Under the pieces are notes generated by a model. The model worked only from the letters and a program-made list of their open reading frames with translations, had not been told where the DNA came from and made no database searches. Positions 54,333-62,637 of a stretch of DNA of 64,000 bases are shown one piece after another. Both the position numbers and the translations under genes were made by a program. The DNA lies in assembly GCA_046331625.1 (NCBI GenBank), contig JAXLQL010000003.1, forward strand, positions 248,001-312,000, given 5' to 3'. Source of the DNA: JAXLQL01 sp046331625. Lineage in GTDB: Bacteria; Acidobacteriota; Terriglobia; Bryobacterales; Bryobacteraceae. The stretch's first letter is position 1; the number at the start of each line of letters is the position of its first letter.

Positions 54333-54463
54333 TCTGACTTGCAACTGCGGTTGCCAGAGCGCCAAGGCGAACAGCAAACCCACGGGATGCGCATGCGGAG
54401 CCCAATGCAAGTGCGGCCCGTCGTGTTCCTGCAAGAAGTCCTGAGTGTGGACAGAACAACGCC

Positions 54464-55168
54464 ATGACGACACCATTCGCTGACGACTCGACTATTCCGC
54501 TGCCCCGCCACGTGGCCGTCATCGGCGCCGCTGGCGGTCTGGGGCAAGCGATCCTCGACGTGTGCAGAACCGAAGGGATCGCGTTCACCGCCATCGTCCG
54601 TTCGCGGCCGGAGCGCATCGCGAACGTACCGTGCGGCTCTCGAGTCGTGGTCGTCGAGTCCTTCGCGAAGCGGACGCTTCTCTCTGATGCGTTCGCTGGC
54701 GCGAATGCCGTCCTGACCGCGCTGGGTGTCACCTCGACGAGCCATGATCGCTCAGCCCTGCTCTCCGCGAACATGGCCACCGTCGAGGAGGCAATGCGAG
54801 CCTCGCAGGTCGACCGCATCGTCTTGATCAATACCCTTCTCGCGGCGTTGCCCGGAAGACCTGCAAGCCGGGCCATGCGATTCTTCTCGATTCTGCCGGG
54901 CAGAGTCGGACGTGGGGCCACCGAGCAACAAGCGGTGACCGATGCCCTCGGCAACGGCGCTTTTTCCTCGCTTCGCTGGACGCTTGTGCGAGCAGGCGTC
55001 AACGCTCGGGGGAAGAATGAACACCCGACAGCTTCGGCGGACTGGGCTGGCGCGTCGAACTCCTGGTCTCCCGTGTCCTATCGAGCGATGGGCCGGTGGA
55101 TGCTCGAAGAGGCCGCAGCCAATCGATTCGTTCGGTCGGCTCCTCTCGTATCGCGCCGCCGGAACTAG
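54464..55168 (+). CDS. Atypical NAD(P)-binding SDR-like protein
   Basis: A 234-residue Rossmann-fold protein of the NmrA/atypical SDR kind. The nucleotide-binding loop is GAAGGLGQ (about residues 21-28), followed by an Arg in IVRSRPER suited to NADP(H). The typical Tyr-x3-Lys active site is not visible, so it may be a sensor or a non-classical reductase and not a standard dehydrogenase. The C-terminal part has SPVSYRAMGRWMLEEA. It starts 19 bases after the interrupted metallothionein-like gene, with no clear RBS. Confidence 0.75.
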   Translation: MTTPFADDSTIPLPRHVAVIGAAGGLGQAILDVCRTEGIAFTAIVRSRPERIANVPCGSRVVVVESFAKRTLLSDAFAGANAVLTALGVTSTSHDRSALLSANMATVEEAMRASQVDRIVLINTLLAALPGRPASRAMRFFSILPGRVGRGATEQQAVTDALGNGAFSSLRWTLVRAGVNARGKNEHPTASADWAGASNSWSPVSYRAMGRWMLEEAAANRFVRSAPLVSRRRN

Positions 55169-55185
55169 CCCGCTTTCGTGGACCG

Positions 55186-55812
55186 CTACTGGAACGCCTC
55201 TGGAAGAAACTCCACCTTCGCCTGGCCACGCGCCTGCCCCAGCCATTGATCCAGCGCCTGATCCACGCGTTTCTGCACCAACCCAGCCTCGATCTCTTCA
55301 CGCACTTCATCGAGCTCCGGCGCCGTACCTCCCGGATTCTTCTTCTGCCACTCCGGCACGTACTCGTCGCGATACTGAATCTCGATCTCCCCATCGGTGA
55401 CCGAAGTTCCCGGACGGAATCGCAGCTCGATGAACCGCAGGCTCGCCAGTTGCAGCAGCAGATTGGTTCGCAGCGCCTTCTGCGACACGCCGTAGGCTGC
55501 TCGCTGCTGCGCGAAATCCGCCCGTTCCTTTTCCAGTTGCGCCATCCACTTGTCTGCCTCCTCGACGGCCGGCATCGCGTAGTGGCTGGCGCGCATCTCA
55601 CGCCGGATCAAAACCTGCTCCACCATCCGCTCCGCCATGCGCCGCCGGTTGGCGGGCGTCAGGTCGAGCGGCTTGCTATCGAGAAACGCCGAGATCCGCA
55701 GTTGTTCGTCGATCGCGCTCGTGGTGATCACGTCGCGATCTACAATCACAGCCGTGCGATCCACTACCTCGGCCACCGCGAGCGCGCCCGCCATCAACAA
55801 GAGTGTCCGCAT
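55186..55812 (-). CDS. SurA-N-like periplasmic chaperone without PPIase domain
   Basis: A 208-residue protein with a short signal peptide (about 1-14). The body matches the N-terminal chaperone domain of SurA (AVIVDRDVITTSAIDEQLRI, the helical MVEQVLIRREM, then EEADKWMAQLEKERADF). The parvulin prolyl-isomerase domain that follows in SurA is absent; instead a short helical C-terminus ends the protein. SurA escorts outer-membrane proteins to BamA, and this gene overlaps the BamA-like gene by one base (TGATG), which strongly supports that role. Confidence 0.8.
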   Translation of the reverse strand: MRTLLLMAGALAVAEVVDRTAVIVDRDVITTSAIDEQLRISAFLDSKPLDLTPANRRRMAERMVEQVLIRREMRASHYAMPAVEEADKWMAQLEKERADFAQQRAAYGVSQKALRTNLLLQLASLRFIELRFRPGTSVTDGEIEIQYRDEYVPEWQKKNPGGTAPELDEVREEIEAGLVQKRVDQALDQWLGQARGQAKVEFLPEAFQ

Positions 55813-58739
55813 CAGAACGTCTGCCCCAGCGAAAAGTGGAATTGGAACCGGTTGATGCGGTCGGTCACCGGCAGTCCGTCACGCACGAACTGGAATCGTG
55901 GCGAGTTGATCGGATAGGCGAAGTCCACGCGCACCGGACCCACTGGCGTCTTGTAACGCAAGCCGACTCCCACCGCATGAACCATGTAGTCGAAGTCCTT
56001 CAGATCGCGCTGGTGAACGCGTAGCGAGATCTTGCTCAGTGAGGAGTAGACGTTGCCCGAATCGTGGAACACCACTCCACCCACGTTTTCCCCGAGTAGC
56101 GGATACCGCAGCTCGAAGTTGTTCGTCAGCAAACCGCTGCCGCCGAGCGGGAATCCCGTTGTCAAGTCGCGCGGACCCGCCTGGTTATCGGGAAACCCGC
56201 GGTGCGTTGCCGCGCCGCCCGAGAAGAATCGCTCCGGCAGTGGAATTCCACTGGCGCCGCCCGTGCCCAAATTCGTGATCTGCCCCAGTGATGTCGAGCG
56301 TGCGAACACCACGTCGCGCGCAATTCGATGGTAAGTGGAATTGCGAGCGATCAGCCGGAAATAGTCGGTCTGCGAGGCAAACCCCTTCGACGCCAAGCCG
56401 AAGTCCACCGAGTTGTAGAAGCCTCGCGTCGAATCGGTCGGACTGTCGCGGCGGTCCTGGAAGACCGTGCTCGATACGATGCCCACCCGAACCGGCCGCG
56501 AGTAGATCGGGATCAGCGACGGATCGATGGCCAGCTTGTGCACACTGTTGCGCCGGTAGGTGAACCGCGTCTGCATCGTCACCGTCCGCGAAATCTTGTG
56601 CGAGAGCTGCGCCGCGCCTTCGAGCCGGATGCCCTCGAATGTTCGGATGTCGCGCGAAAGGTCGTAGAGCGCGCTCACGTTGAACGCCAGGTTGTCGCGC
56701 CCCTTGAATTGCGGCGCCAGATAAGTCCCCAGCACTCGCTGCTGGATGTTCGAAATTCGCGTCTGAGCGCCGATCGTGTGGCCGATTCCCCAGACGTTGT
56801 TTCGCGTCACTCCGAACGAGGCGCGCGGCGAAAATCCCGGCTTGCCCGCCGGAGCGTCGAAGTTCAACAGGCCGCCGCCGATGCGCGTGATTTCCGCGCC
56901 CAAACCGAAGTTGAGCGAATACCGCCGCGCTTCTTCGAACTGGTAGATCACGAACTTCTCCGTTTCGCCGCCTTCCGGATTCTGCACCGCGTTGTCCACC
57001 CGCGCAAACACGCCGAGATCGTAGAGCCGCCGCTGGCTCTCTACCAGCCGCGCCTGTGAAAGCGGATCCCCCGGGTCAAGCCGGATCCGCTGATACACCA
57101 TGTCCGGATCGCTGATCTTCAACCCCGAAATCAGAATCCCCCGCACGAACTGCCGGGGCCCCTCGGTCACCTGGAGCTTCACCATCATGCGGTTCGGCTC
57201 GCCCGCATCGGTCACCGTCCAATCGAGCGCCGCCTCCGGATATCCCCGGTTGTAGTAGAAGTTCAGCACGTTGTCGCGGTCCGCGGCAAGCGAGGCTTCG
57301 CTGAACGGCTGGCCCGGCGACGAGGAAATCAGCGGCTCCACTTGCCCCCGGAACTCGTCGCTCACCCCCGCCAGTTCCAGCCCCGATACCAGCCATTGCC
57401 GCCCCTCGGTGACCTTCACCGTAACGGCCAGCCAGTCCGCGTGCCCGCCTTCGTTGCGGGTGGTCTCCGCGTCTACACGCACGTCACGGAATCCGTTTGA
57501 AACATAAAGCTCGCGGATTGCTTCAGCGTCTGCCTTGAGCGCCGAATCGTTGAATCGCCCCCTTCGGTAGCGGAGCAGCGTCGCGGGCAGAATCGACATG
57601 CGCTCGCGAATCGTCGCCTGGGTGAAATAGCGGTTCCCGCGGATATCGAGCCGCGCCAGTTTGAACCGCTCTTGCGGCGCGATCTCGTAGATCACTGACT
57701 GCACGGGAGCCTTCCCATTTACCTTTTCCCCGCCGTCCTCGGTCCGGAACGAAACCTTCGCGTCGAAGTAGCCCTTGGCCTGGAAAAACTGCGTGATGTT
57801 GCGCTGCCCTTCGAATAACAGGTCACGGTCCGCCGACTGTTCCTGAAACACCGGAACCAACTGCCGTAGCCGCGGCCGCGAAAGCTTCGCTCCCGCCGCC
57901 CGGATGTTCACCTTCGGCCCCAATTCCACTGTGATATCCGGACGCGCTACCTGTTCGTTCGAGACGTAGTCGAGCGACTCGAGCGTCACGCGATTGAGCA
58001 GGTAGTCTTGCTTGGCGAGTTTGGCGCGTACGCGGTCCAGCCCCCGGCCCACCCGAGCTTCGCTCACATACTGCCACCCGAGCAGCCCCCACACGCGCCG
58101 CCACCGCGCTTGGCGCACGAACCACGGCTTCATCGCATCCGGAAGCCCCGTTATCGTGGGCTCCGTCAACCGCGCTCTCGGACCCGCATCCACCCGGAAA
58201 TCGATATTCACCTGCGAGGTGCCGTCGTCGAACGTGGTCGCCGGATCGATTCGCGCCTCGAACAGCCCGTTCGCCTCGAGCTTGTTCTTCAGCAATCCCG
58301 AGGCTGCGATCACCGCGTCGTTGCGGTATTCCTCGCCCAGTCCGAGCTTGGTTGCGTTGACCAGTTGCCCGCGGTTCGGCGGTTCGTGAACCCCCTCCAC
58401 CGATACGCGCCCGATGAAGAACGCATTGCGCGTCACGAATCGCAGCGCCACGCCCGCCTGCACACGCTCGGCATCCACCTTGATCTCGCGGTAGCGGCCC
58501 GTCGCGTGCAGATTTTCGATGGCGCGCCGGATGCGGTCCACATCATACGGCAACCCTACCGGGATGTCGATCAGGGATTCCAGTTCCTGGCGAGGCAGCG
58601 GTTGGAGATCCGGCTCGAATCCGATGGACGCCACCGGAACGCCCGTGAAATCGGCGGCGGCGAGCCTCAGCGGATCGGGGAAACCTGCGACAAATAGCAG
58701 TACGGCCGCTGGGCACAGCCGCGAACGGGGCCAACGCAC
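55812..58739 (-). CDS. BamA/Omp85-family outer-membrane protein
   Basis: A 975-residue Omp85 protein. After a leader (residues 1-29, hydrophobic AAVLLFVAGF) come several POTRA repeats (about 30-560, for example IPVGLPYDVDRIRRAIENL, LARLDIRGNRYFTQATIRERM, SGLKISDPDMVYQRIRL), then the C-terminal 16-stranded barrel with the L6 lid motif HRGFPD and a final aromatic residue (SLGQTF). The family folds and inserts beta-barrel proteins into the outer membrane. It could equally be a TamA-like member. The start is GTG 58739, 23 bases from the divergent ThiF-type gene; longer extension upstream overlaps that gene. Confidence 0.88.
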   Translation of the reverse strand: MRWPRSRLCPAAVLLFVAGFPDPLRLAAADFTGVPVASIGFEPDLQPLPRQELESLIDIPVGLPYDVDRIRRAIENLHATGRYREIKVDAERVQAGVALRFVTRNAFFIGRVSVEGVHEPPNRGQLVNATKLGLGEEYRNDAVIAASGLLKNKLEANGLFEARIDPATTFDDGTSQVNIDFRVDAGPRARLTEPTITGLPDAMKPWFVRQARWRRVWGLLGWQYVSEARVGRGLDRVRAKLAKQDYLLNRVTLESLDYVSNEQVARPDITVELGPKVNIRAAGAKLSRPRLRQLVPVFQEQSADRDLLFEGQRNITQFFQAKGYFDAKVSFRTEDGGEKVNGKAPVQSVIYEIAPQERFKLARLDIRGNRYFTQATIRERMSILPATLLRYRRGRFNDSALKADAEAIRELYVSNGFRDVRVDAETTRNEGGHADWLAVTVKVTEGRQWLVSGLELAGVSDEFRGQVEPLISSSPGQPFSEASLAADRDNVLNFYYNRGYPEAALDWTVTDAGEPNRMMVKLQVTEGPRQFVRGILISGLKISDPDMVYQRIRLDPGDPLSQARLVESQRRLYDLGVFARVDNAVQNPEGGETEKFVIYQFEEARRYSLNFGLGAEITRIGGGLLNFDAPAGKPGFSPRASFGVTRNNVWGIGHTIGAQTRISNIQQRVLGTYLAPQFKGRDNLAFNVSALYDLSRDIRTFEGIRLEGAAQLSHKISRTVTMQTRFTYRRNSVHKLAIDPSLIPIYSRPVRVGIVSSTVFQDRRDSPTDSTRGFYNSVDFGLASKGFASQTDYFRLIARNSTYHRIARDVVFARSTSLGQITNLGTGGASGIPLPERFFSGGAATHRGFPDNQAGPRDLTTGFPLGGSGLLTNNFELRYPLLGENVGGVVFHDSGNVYSSLSKISLRVHQRDLKDFDYMVHAVGVGLRYKTPVGPVRVDFAYPINSPRFQFVRDGLPVTDRINRFQFHFSLGQTF

Positions 58740-58762
58740 TCTGCTTGTTATTATGGCAAACG

Positions 58763-59770
58763 GTGGATCGCTATTCGCGCCAGGTTCGCTTTGCCCCGCT
58801 CGGAGAACAAGGGCAGCGGCGGCTGGGCGAAGCCAATGTTGCCATCGTGGGATGCGGCGCGCTGGGTACGTTCCACGCAAACGCGCTCGCCCGCGCCGGA
58901 GTGGGAACCCTTCGCCTCATCGATCGCGACTACGTCGAGCTCAGCAATCTCCAGCGCCAGTGGTTGTACGGCGAAGCTGACGCCCGCGAAGGTCTGCCCA
59001 AAGCCGTCGCTGCCGCCCGCGCGCTCGCCAGCGTGAATTCCGAGATCCGCATCGAGCCCGCGGTGGCCGACGTCACTCCGGCTACAATCGACGACCTCCT
59101 CGAAGGCGTCGACCTCGTCCTCGACGGCACGGACAACTTCGAAGCTCGCTACCTCATCAACGATTGGTGCGTCCGTGAAAGCGTCCCCTGGATCTACGGC
59201 GCCGCCGTCGCCAGCTACGGGCTCACCATGACCATCGTCCCCGGCGAAACCAGTTGCCTCACCTGCGTCTATCCCGAGCCACCCGGCGGTACGCAGCCCA
59301 CCTGCGAAACCGCGGGCGTGCTGAGCATGATCACCTCCACCATCGCCGCGCTGCAGTCGGCTGAGGCGATCAAGCTGCTCGCCGGCAAGCCGGAAGCGCT
59401 CTCGGGACGCATCACTACGGTCGATGTCTGGACCGGCGTCATCCGCCAGACCAAGCAGCCCGCGCGCGATCCCGAGTGCCGCACCTGCGCCCGCCGCGAT
59501 TTCATCCACCTCGAAGGCCGCCGCCGCAAACCCGTGAGCCTCTGCGGCCGCAACGCCGTCCAGATTCACGAGCGCGAGCGTCCGCTCGATCTCGAAGCTC
59601 TTGCACGGCAACTCGAGCAGCTCGGCGCGGTTCGGCGCAACGAGTTCGCGCTGCGCTTCTTTCTCGATCCTTATGAGATGACCGTCTTCCCCGACGGCCG
59701 CGCCATCATCAAAGGCACCCAAGACGTGGGCGTCGCTCGCAGCCTCTACGCCCGCTACATCGGCGCGTAG
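58763..59770 (+). CDS. ThiF/MoeB-family adenylyltransferase
   Basis: A 335-residue E1-like enzyme. The ATP-binding loop is GCGALGT (about residue 32), followed by the LIDRDYVELSNLQRQ segment of the MoeB/ThiF family, and DGTDNFEARYLIND. A zinc-binding pair CLTC...CRTC (about residues 170 and 245) is conserved, and PTCETAGVL carries the family cysteine. The family adenylates the C-terminus of a ubiquitin-like sulphur carrier (ThiS, MoaD) in thiamin or molybdopterin synthesis. The C-terminal tail of about 80 residues (VSLCGRNAVQIHE, FFLDPYEMTVFPDGRAIIKGT) is a domain often fused in such enzymes. The GTG at 58763 is chosen; the TTG at 58745 is an alternative. Confidence 0.9.
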   Translation: MDRYSRQVRFAPLGEQGQRRLGEANVAIVGCGALGTFHANALARAGVGTLRLIDRDYVELSNLQRQWLYGEADAREGLPKAVAAARALASVNSEIRIEPAVADVTPATIDDLLEGVDLVLDGTDNFEARYLINDWCVRESVPWIYGAAVASYGLTMTIVPGETSCLTCVYPEPPGGTQPTCETAGVLSMITSTIAALQSAEAIKLLAGKPEALSGRITTVDVWTGVIRQTKQPARDPECRTCARRDFIHLEGRRRKPVSLCGRNAVQIHERERPLDLEALARQLEQLGAVRRNEFALRFFLDPYEMTVFPDGRAIIKGTQDVGVARSLYARYIGA

Positions 59771-59826
59771 GGCAAGTTCGGAACTCGCCAGAAACTTGCT
59801 CGCCGGAGAGAAGCTCCCATTGTGGG

Positions 59827-59872
59827 GCAGGCTTCAGTCAAGGCTTCAGCCTGCGCGGGACTTCAGTCCCGC
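59827..59872. repeat. Pair of hairpin-forming dispersed repeats in the 59771-60047 gap
   Basis: The 277-bp gap after the ThiF-type gene contains GCAGGCT...AGCCTGC (59827-59854) and GCGGGAC-TTCA-GTCCCGC (59855-59872). The second could act as a terminator for the upstream gene, but no T-run follows. Similar CTTCAGTC-type palindromes, as in aggcttcagcct, are typical of REP-like dispersed elements. No gene or RNA is seen in the rest of the gap. Confidence 0.4.
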
Positions 59873-60047
59873 CGCCGGCCCTCGCGTTGCGGCCCGTCCA
59901 AACACGCTCTTCCGACACCAGCAGTCCCGCCGCCGGAACTCCGTGCCCAATCTTCCGGAGCTTTCGGGCCGCTCGGATCGCCCCCAGTGCTCGCACCCCA
60001 CGCCCCCTCGCCTAAAGCACCCACCCTTCCGGGACGATAGACGAAAT

Positions 60048-60908
60048 GTGAGTCCTGGAAAAGTCGAAACCCTCGGTGTCCCCGTCCGCGCCAACTCCCG
60101 CGCCTTGTGGCTCTGCGCCGGCCTGGTCAGTCTCGGGTGGCTCGGCCTCATGTGGTTCCTCACCACCACGCACTGGGTCTCCCTCAACAGCGCCATCAGT
60201 TCCATCTACATCTTCTTTTCCCGGCCCGAAGTGGACCAAGTCCCAGTAGAGAACCTGAAACCGCTGGGAGCACCTTACGCCGCCGCTCTCACCAAGCTCT
60301 ACCAGAAGGAGCCGCAAAAAGGTACCGATGGCGTGATGCACAAGCCCATGCTTGGCGTCGGCATCAAAATCTCGGAAGGCATGTTCATGTATGACCTGGC
60401 ACGCCGCGTCAAAGCCCGCAACACCATGGAAGTCGGTCTTGCCAGCGGATACAGTCCGTTCTTCTTCCTCGCCGCCACCCACGCCAACGGCGGAGGAACC
60501 CACGTGGCCATGGATCCTTTTCAGAACACTGACTTCTACGGTGTCGGCCTGCAAGCAGTCAGAGACGCCGGCCTCGAACACGACTTTCGCTTCATGGAGC
60601 AGTACTCGCAACTCGCCATCCCTGAACTCGTCAAGGAAGGCAAGAAGTTCGAAGTCATCTTCATCGATGGCGACCATCGCTTCGACGGCACGATCATTGA
60701 CTTCTCCCTTGCCGATCTCGCCTGCGCCCCCGGCTGCTACATCGTTCTCCACGATCGTTGGATGCCCTCCGTGCAGCGCGTCGTCAGTTGGATCCGCAAG
60801 AACCGTCCCGATTATCAACCCGAGTTTTCGAGCCAGGTCCCGAACCTCGGCGTCTTTCGCAAAGTCGGCGAAGACAAGCGCCAGTGGACCCACTACGTCC
60901 CCTTCTGA
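60048..60908 (+). CDS. Membrane-anchored SAM-dependent methyltransferase (Methyltransf_24-like)
   Basis: A 286-residue protein with an N-terminal membrane anchor (LWLCAGLVSLGWLGLMWFL, about residues 19-38) and a class I methyltransferase domain. The SAM region is MEVGLASGYSPFFFLA, followed by HVAMDPFQ, FIDGDHRFDGTIIDF and IVLHDRW, the block order of the Methyltransf_24 group that methylates sugars or antibiotic precursors. It probably works at the inner face of the membrane. The start is GTG at 60048; an ATG two bases earlier (60046) is followed directly by a stop codon. Confidence 0.83.
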   Translation: MSPGKVETLGVPVRANSRALWLCAGLVSLGWLGLMWFLTTTHWVSLNSAISSIYIFFSRPEVDQVPVENLKPLGAPYAAALTKLYQKEPQKGTDGVMHKPMLGVGIKISEGMFMYDLARRVKARNTMEVGLASGYSPFFFLAATHANGGGTHVAMDPFQNTDFYGVGLQAVRDAGLEHDFRFMEQYSQLAIPELVKEGKKFEVIFIDGDHRFDGTIIDFSLADLACAPGCYIVLHDRWMPSVQRVVSWIRKNRPDYQPEFSSQVPNLGVFRKVGEDKRQWTHYVPF

Positions 60909-60969
60909 CCCGCGTCTGACGGCGTCCGAACGCAGCCAAACGCCGCTTGTTACCATTTGTTGGTAACCG

Positions 60970-61842
60970 ATGACGTCCCAGGCTCCCGAAAGCGCTTCGC
61001 GCATTTCGCCGGCCGCCATCGCCGCGCGCGTCGGCGTCTTCGCGATCCTCGGATATCTCGGCCTCCAGATCTTCTCCCTCGTCCTCTACCCTGTCTTCGG
61101 CCTCCTCATCGCCTCCGTCATCGGAGTCTTCGCCGCCGCCGCTGTGGCCAACTCGCTCGCCCTGCGCATCTACGAGCACCTACGCCTGCCAGCCGTCGGT
61201 CTCGATTGGAACAACGATTCCCCTCGCCACTTCGCCATCGGAATGGGCGTGGGCGTCGGCGCCGCTCTGCTCGTGCTCGGCGTGCCCCTGTTGTTCGGCC
61301 TCGCCCAGTGGACCGCGGACTCGACCTCCGCCACCGGAGTCGCCAGCTTCCTGTTCGTCACCATGGTGCTCCTGTTCGGCGCCTTCGGCGAAGAGCTCTT
61401 GTTCCGCGGCTACGCGTTCCAACTTCTGGTCGGCCGGCTTGGGACCGCCGCCACCCTTCTCCCCATGTCCGTGCTGTTCGCCGCCGCGCACTCGAGCAAC
61501 GCTGGCGTCTCGCTCCTCGGGCTCTTCAATACGTTCGCCTGGGGCGCTGTGCTTGGATGGTCGCTACTCCGCTCCGGCGATCTCTGGCTCCCCATCGGGC
61601 TCCACTTCGGCTGGAACTGGACCATGCCGCTCATGGGCGTGAATTTGAGCGGGTTTACAATGAGGGTGACCGGCGTCGCGCTCGATTGGAAAATCAGTGA
61701 CCGCTGGTCCGGTGGCGATTACGGCCCCGAGGGCGGAATGTTGTGCACGCTCGTGTTGATCCCCGTGGTGGTTGCGCTCTGGAAAGCGCCCATTCGCACC
61801 CAACACCTCGCCCTGGTCATCAAAGACGAGGAGGATGCATGA
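60970..61842 (+). CDS. CPBP-family intramembrane metalloprotease
   Basis: A 290-residue polytopic membrane protein with the CPBP (CAAX protease and bacteriocin-processing) motifs: EELLFRG (EExxxR) around residue 140, AAAHSS, and HFGWNWT (HxxxN). About eight hydrophobic segments surround these. Family members cleave small peptides inside the membrane; many sit in bacteriocin or secretion loci, but nothing of that kind is nearby. The ATGA overlap with the next gene implies translational coupling. Confidence 0.88.
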   Translation: MTSQAPESASRISPAAIAARVGVFAILGYLGLQIFSLVLYPVFGLLIASVIGVFAAAAVANSLALRIYEHLRLPAVGLDWNNDSPRHFAIGMGVGVGAALLVLGVPLLFGLAQWTADSTSATGVASFLFVTMVLLFGAFGEELLFRGYAFQLLVGRLGTAATLLPMSVLFAAAHSSNAGVSLLGLFNTFAWGAVLGWSLLRSGDLWLPIGLHFGWNWTMPLMGVNLSGFTMRVTGVALDWKISDRWSGGDYGPEGGMLCTLVLIPVVVALWKAPIRTQHLALVIKDEEDA

Positions 61843-62621
61843 AGTATTTTGCCGCCGCATTCGCTCTGATCGTGATCCCGGCGCTCCCCGCCGACACCCG
61901 CAAGCTCGAAGCCGAAGACCGCATCGAGATCATGCGCGGTCTCACCGCCGAGTACGCCACCGCCAAGGTCGCCATTCCTCGCTCGAAGAAGATTCTCGGC
62001 TTCAACACCAAGACCGGTAAGTACGATCGCGACGCCTGGGCCGAAGCCTCCAAGGAATATGGACCAGCCGCCCGCGTGGGCGACCTCGTCCAGATCACCA
62101 AGATCGAGATCCACAAAGACGCCATCGAGCTCCAAATCAACGGCGGATTTCGCAATGGACCCAAGTGGCACGAGCGCATCCAGGTCGGCATGGGCTCCAG
62201 CACCGCCCCCATCGGTCACGGCAAGGTGACCAACGGCACCTCGATCCGTGCCGAATTCGAAGACGGTTTGCCACCCCTCGAAGCGAAGGAGATCAAGAAG
62301 CTCCTCGCCCCCATCCTCGATTTTGAGAAACGCAGCGCCACGGAGAACTACCTCGAAAACCTCCCCGAGCCCGTCAAGGCCGCAATCAAAGACAAGCGCG
62401 TGATCGAAGGCATGGACAAGGAGCAAGTGCTGATCGCCGTGGGCAAGCCGCGCCACAAGCAGCGCGAAACCAAAGACGGCGTCGAGCTCGAGGACTGGAT
62501 CTACGGTGAGCCTCCCGGCAAGATCACGTTCGTCACGTTCACAGGCAACAAGGTGACAGCGGTGAAGGACGCTTACGCGGGGCTCGGCGGGTCGGTCGCG
62601 CCGAAGCTCGACCCCAAGTAA
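61839..62621 (+). CDS. Hypothetical secreted protein
   Basis: A 260-residue protein with a signal peptide (about residues 1-18, ending LPADT). No domain is recognised. It has a charged body (RIEIMRGLTAEYATAKVAIP), a repeated beta-rich block (DLVQITKIEIHKDAIELQIN), and a C-terminal segment (LIAVGKPRHKQRETKDGVEL, EDWIYGE, ITFVTFTGNKVTAVKD) that resembles the SmpA/BamE-like fold, as in lipoproteins of outer-membrane assembly. The start ATG at 61839 overlaps the CPBP stop (ATGA), preceded by GAGGAGG. Function unknown; periplasmic. Confidence 0.7.
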   Translation: MKYFAAAFALIVIPALPADTRKLEAEDRIEIMRGLTAEYATAKVAIPRSKKILGFNTKTGKYDRDAWAEASKEYGPAARVGDLVQITKIEIHKDAIELQINGGFRNGPKWHERIQVGMGSSTAPIGHGKVTNGTSIRAEFEDGLPPLEAKEIKKLLAPILDFEKRSATENYLENLPEPVKAAIKDKRVIEGMDKEQVLIAVGKPRHKQRETKDGVELEDWIYGEPPGKITFVTFTGNKVTAVKDAYAGLGGSVAPKLDPK

Positions 62622-62637
62622 CGTCTAAAATTGAGAA

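Larger units (their letters stand above)
53646..54444 (+). pseudogene. Metallothionein-like gene interrupted by an IS200-type element
   Basis: The 5' part starts at ATG 53646 with AAGGAG eight bases upstream and encodes MSNNSKPCNCGSCPGVT, then runs into the insertion and stops in its first hairpin. On the far side of the element, 54340-54444 encodes a 34-residue Cys-rich end (CNCGCQ, GCACGAQCKCGPSCSCKKS) ending in TGA. The two parts are the same strand and join cleanly into one 51-residue protein with 12 cysteines in C-x-C and C-x2-C pairs. CxCGPSCxC is a metallothionein pattern, so the original gene most likely bound soft metals (Zn, Cd, Cu). The exact joint cannot be fixed. The inserted element makes the gene presumably inactive. 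Confidence 0.65.

Noticed and set aside
54340..54444. Complete small gene downstream of the insertion element
   Set aside because: It lacks a start codon and RBS, and fits as the end of the interrupted metallothionein-like gene.
60046..60051. ATG as start of the membrane methyltransferase
   Set aside because: It is followed directly by TGA; the overlapping GTG at 60048 opens the true frame.
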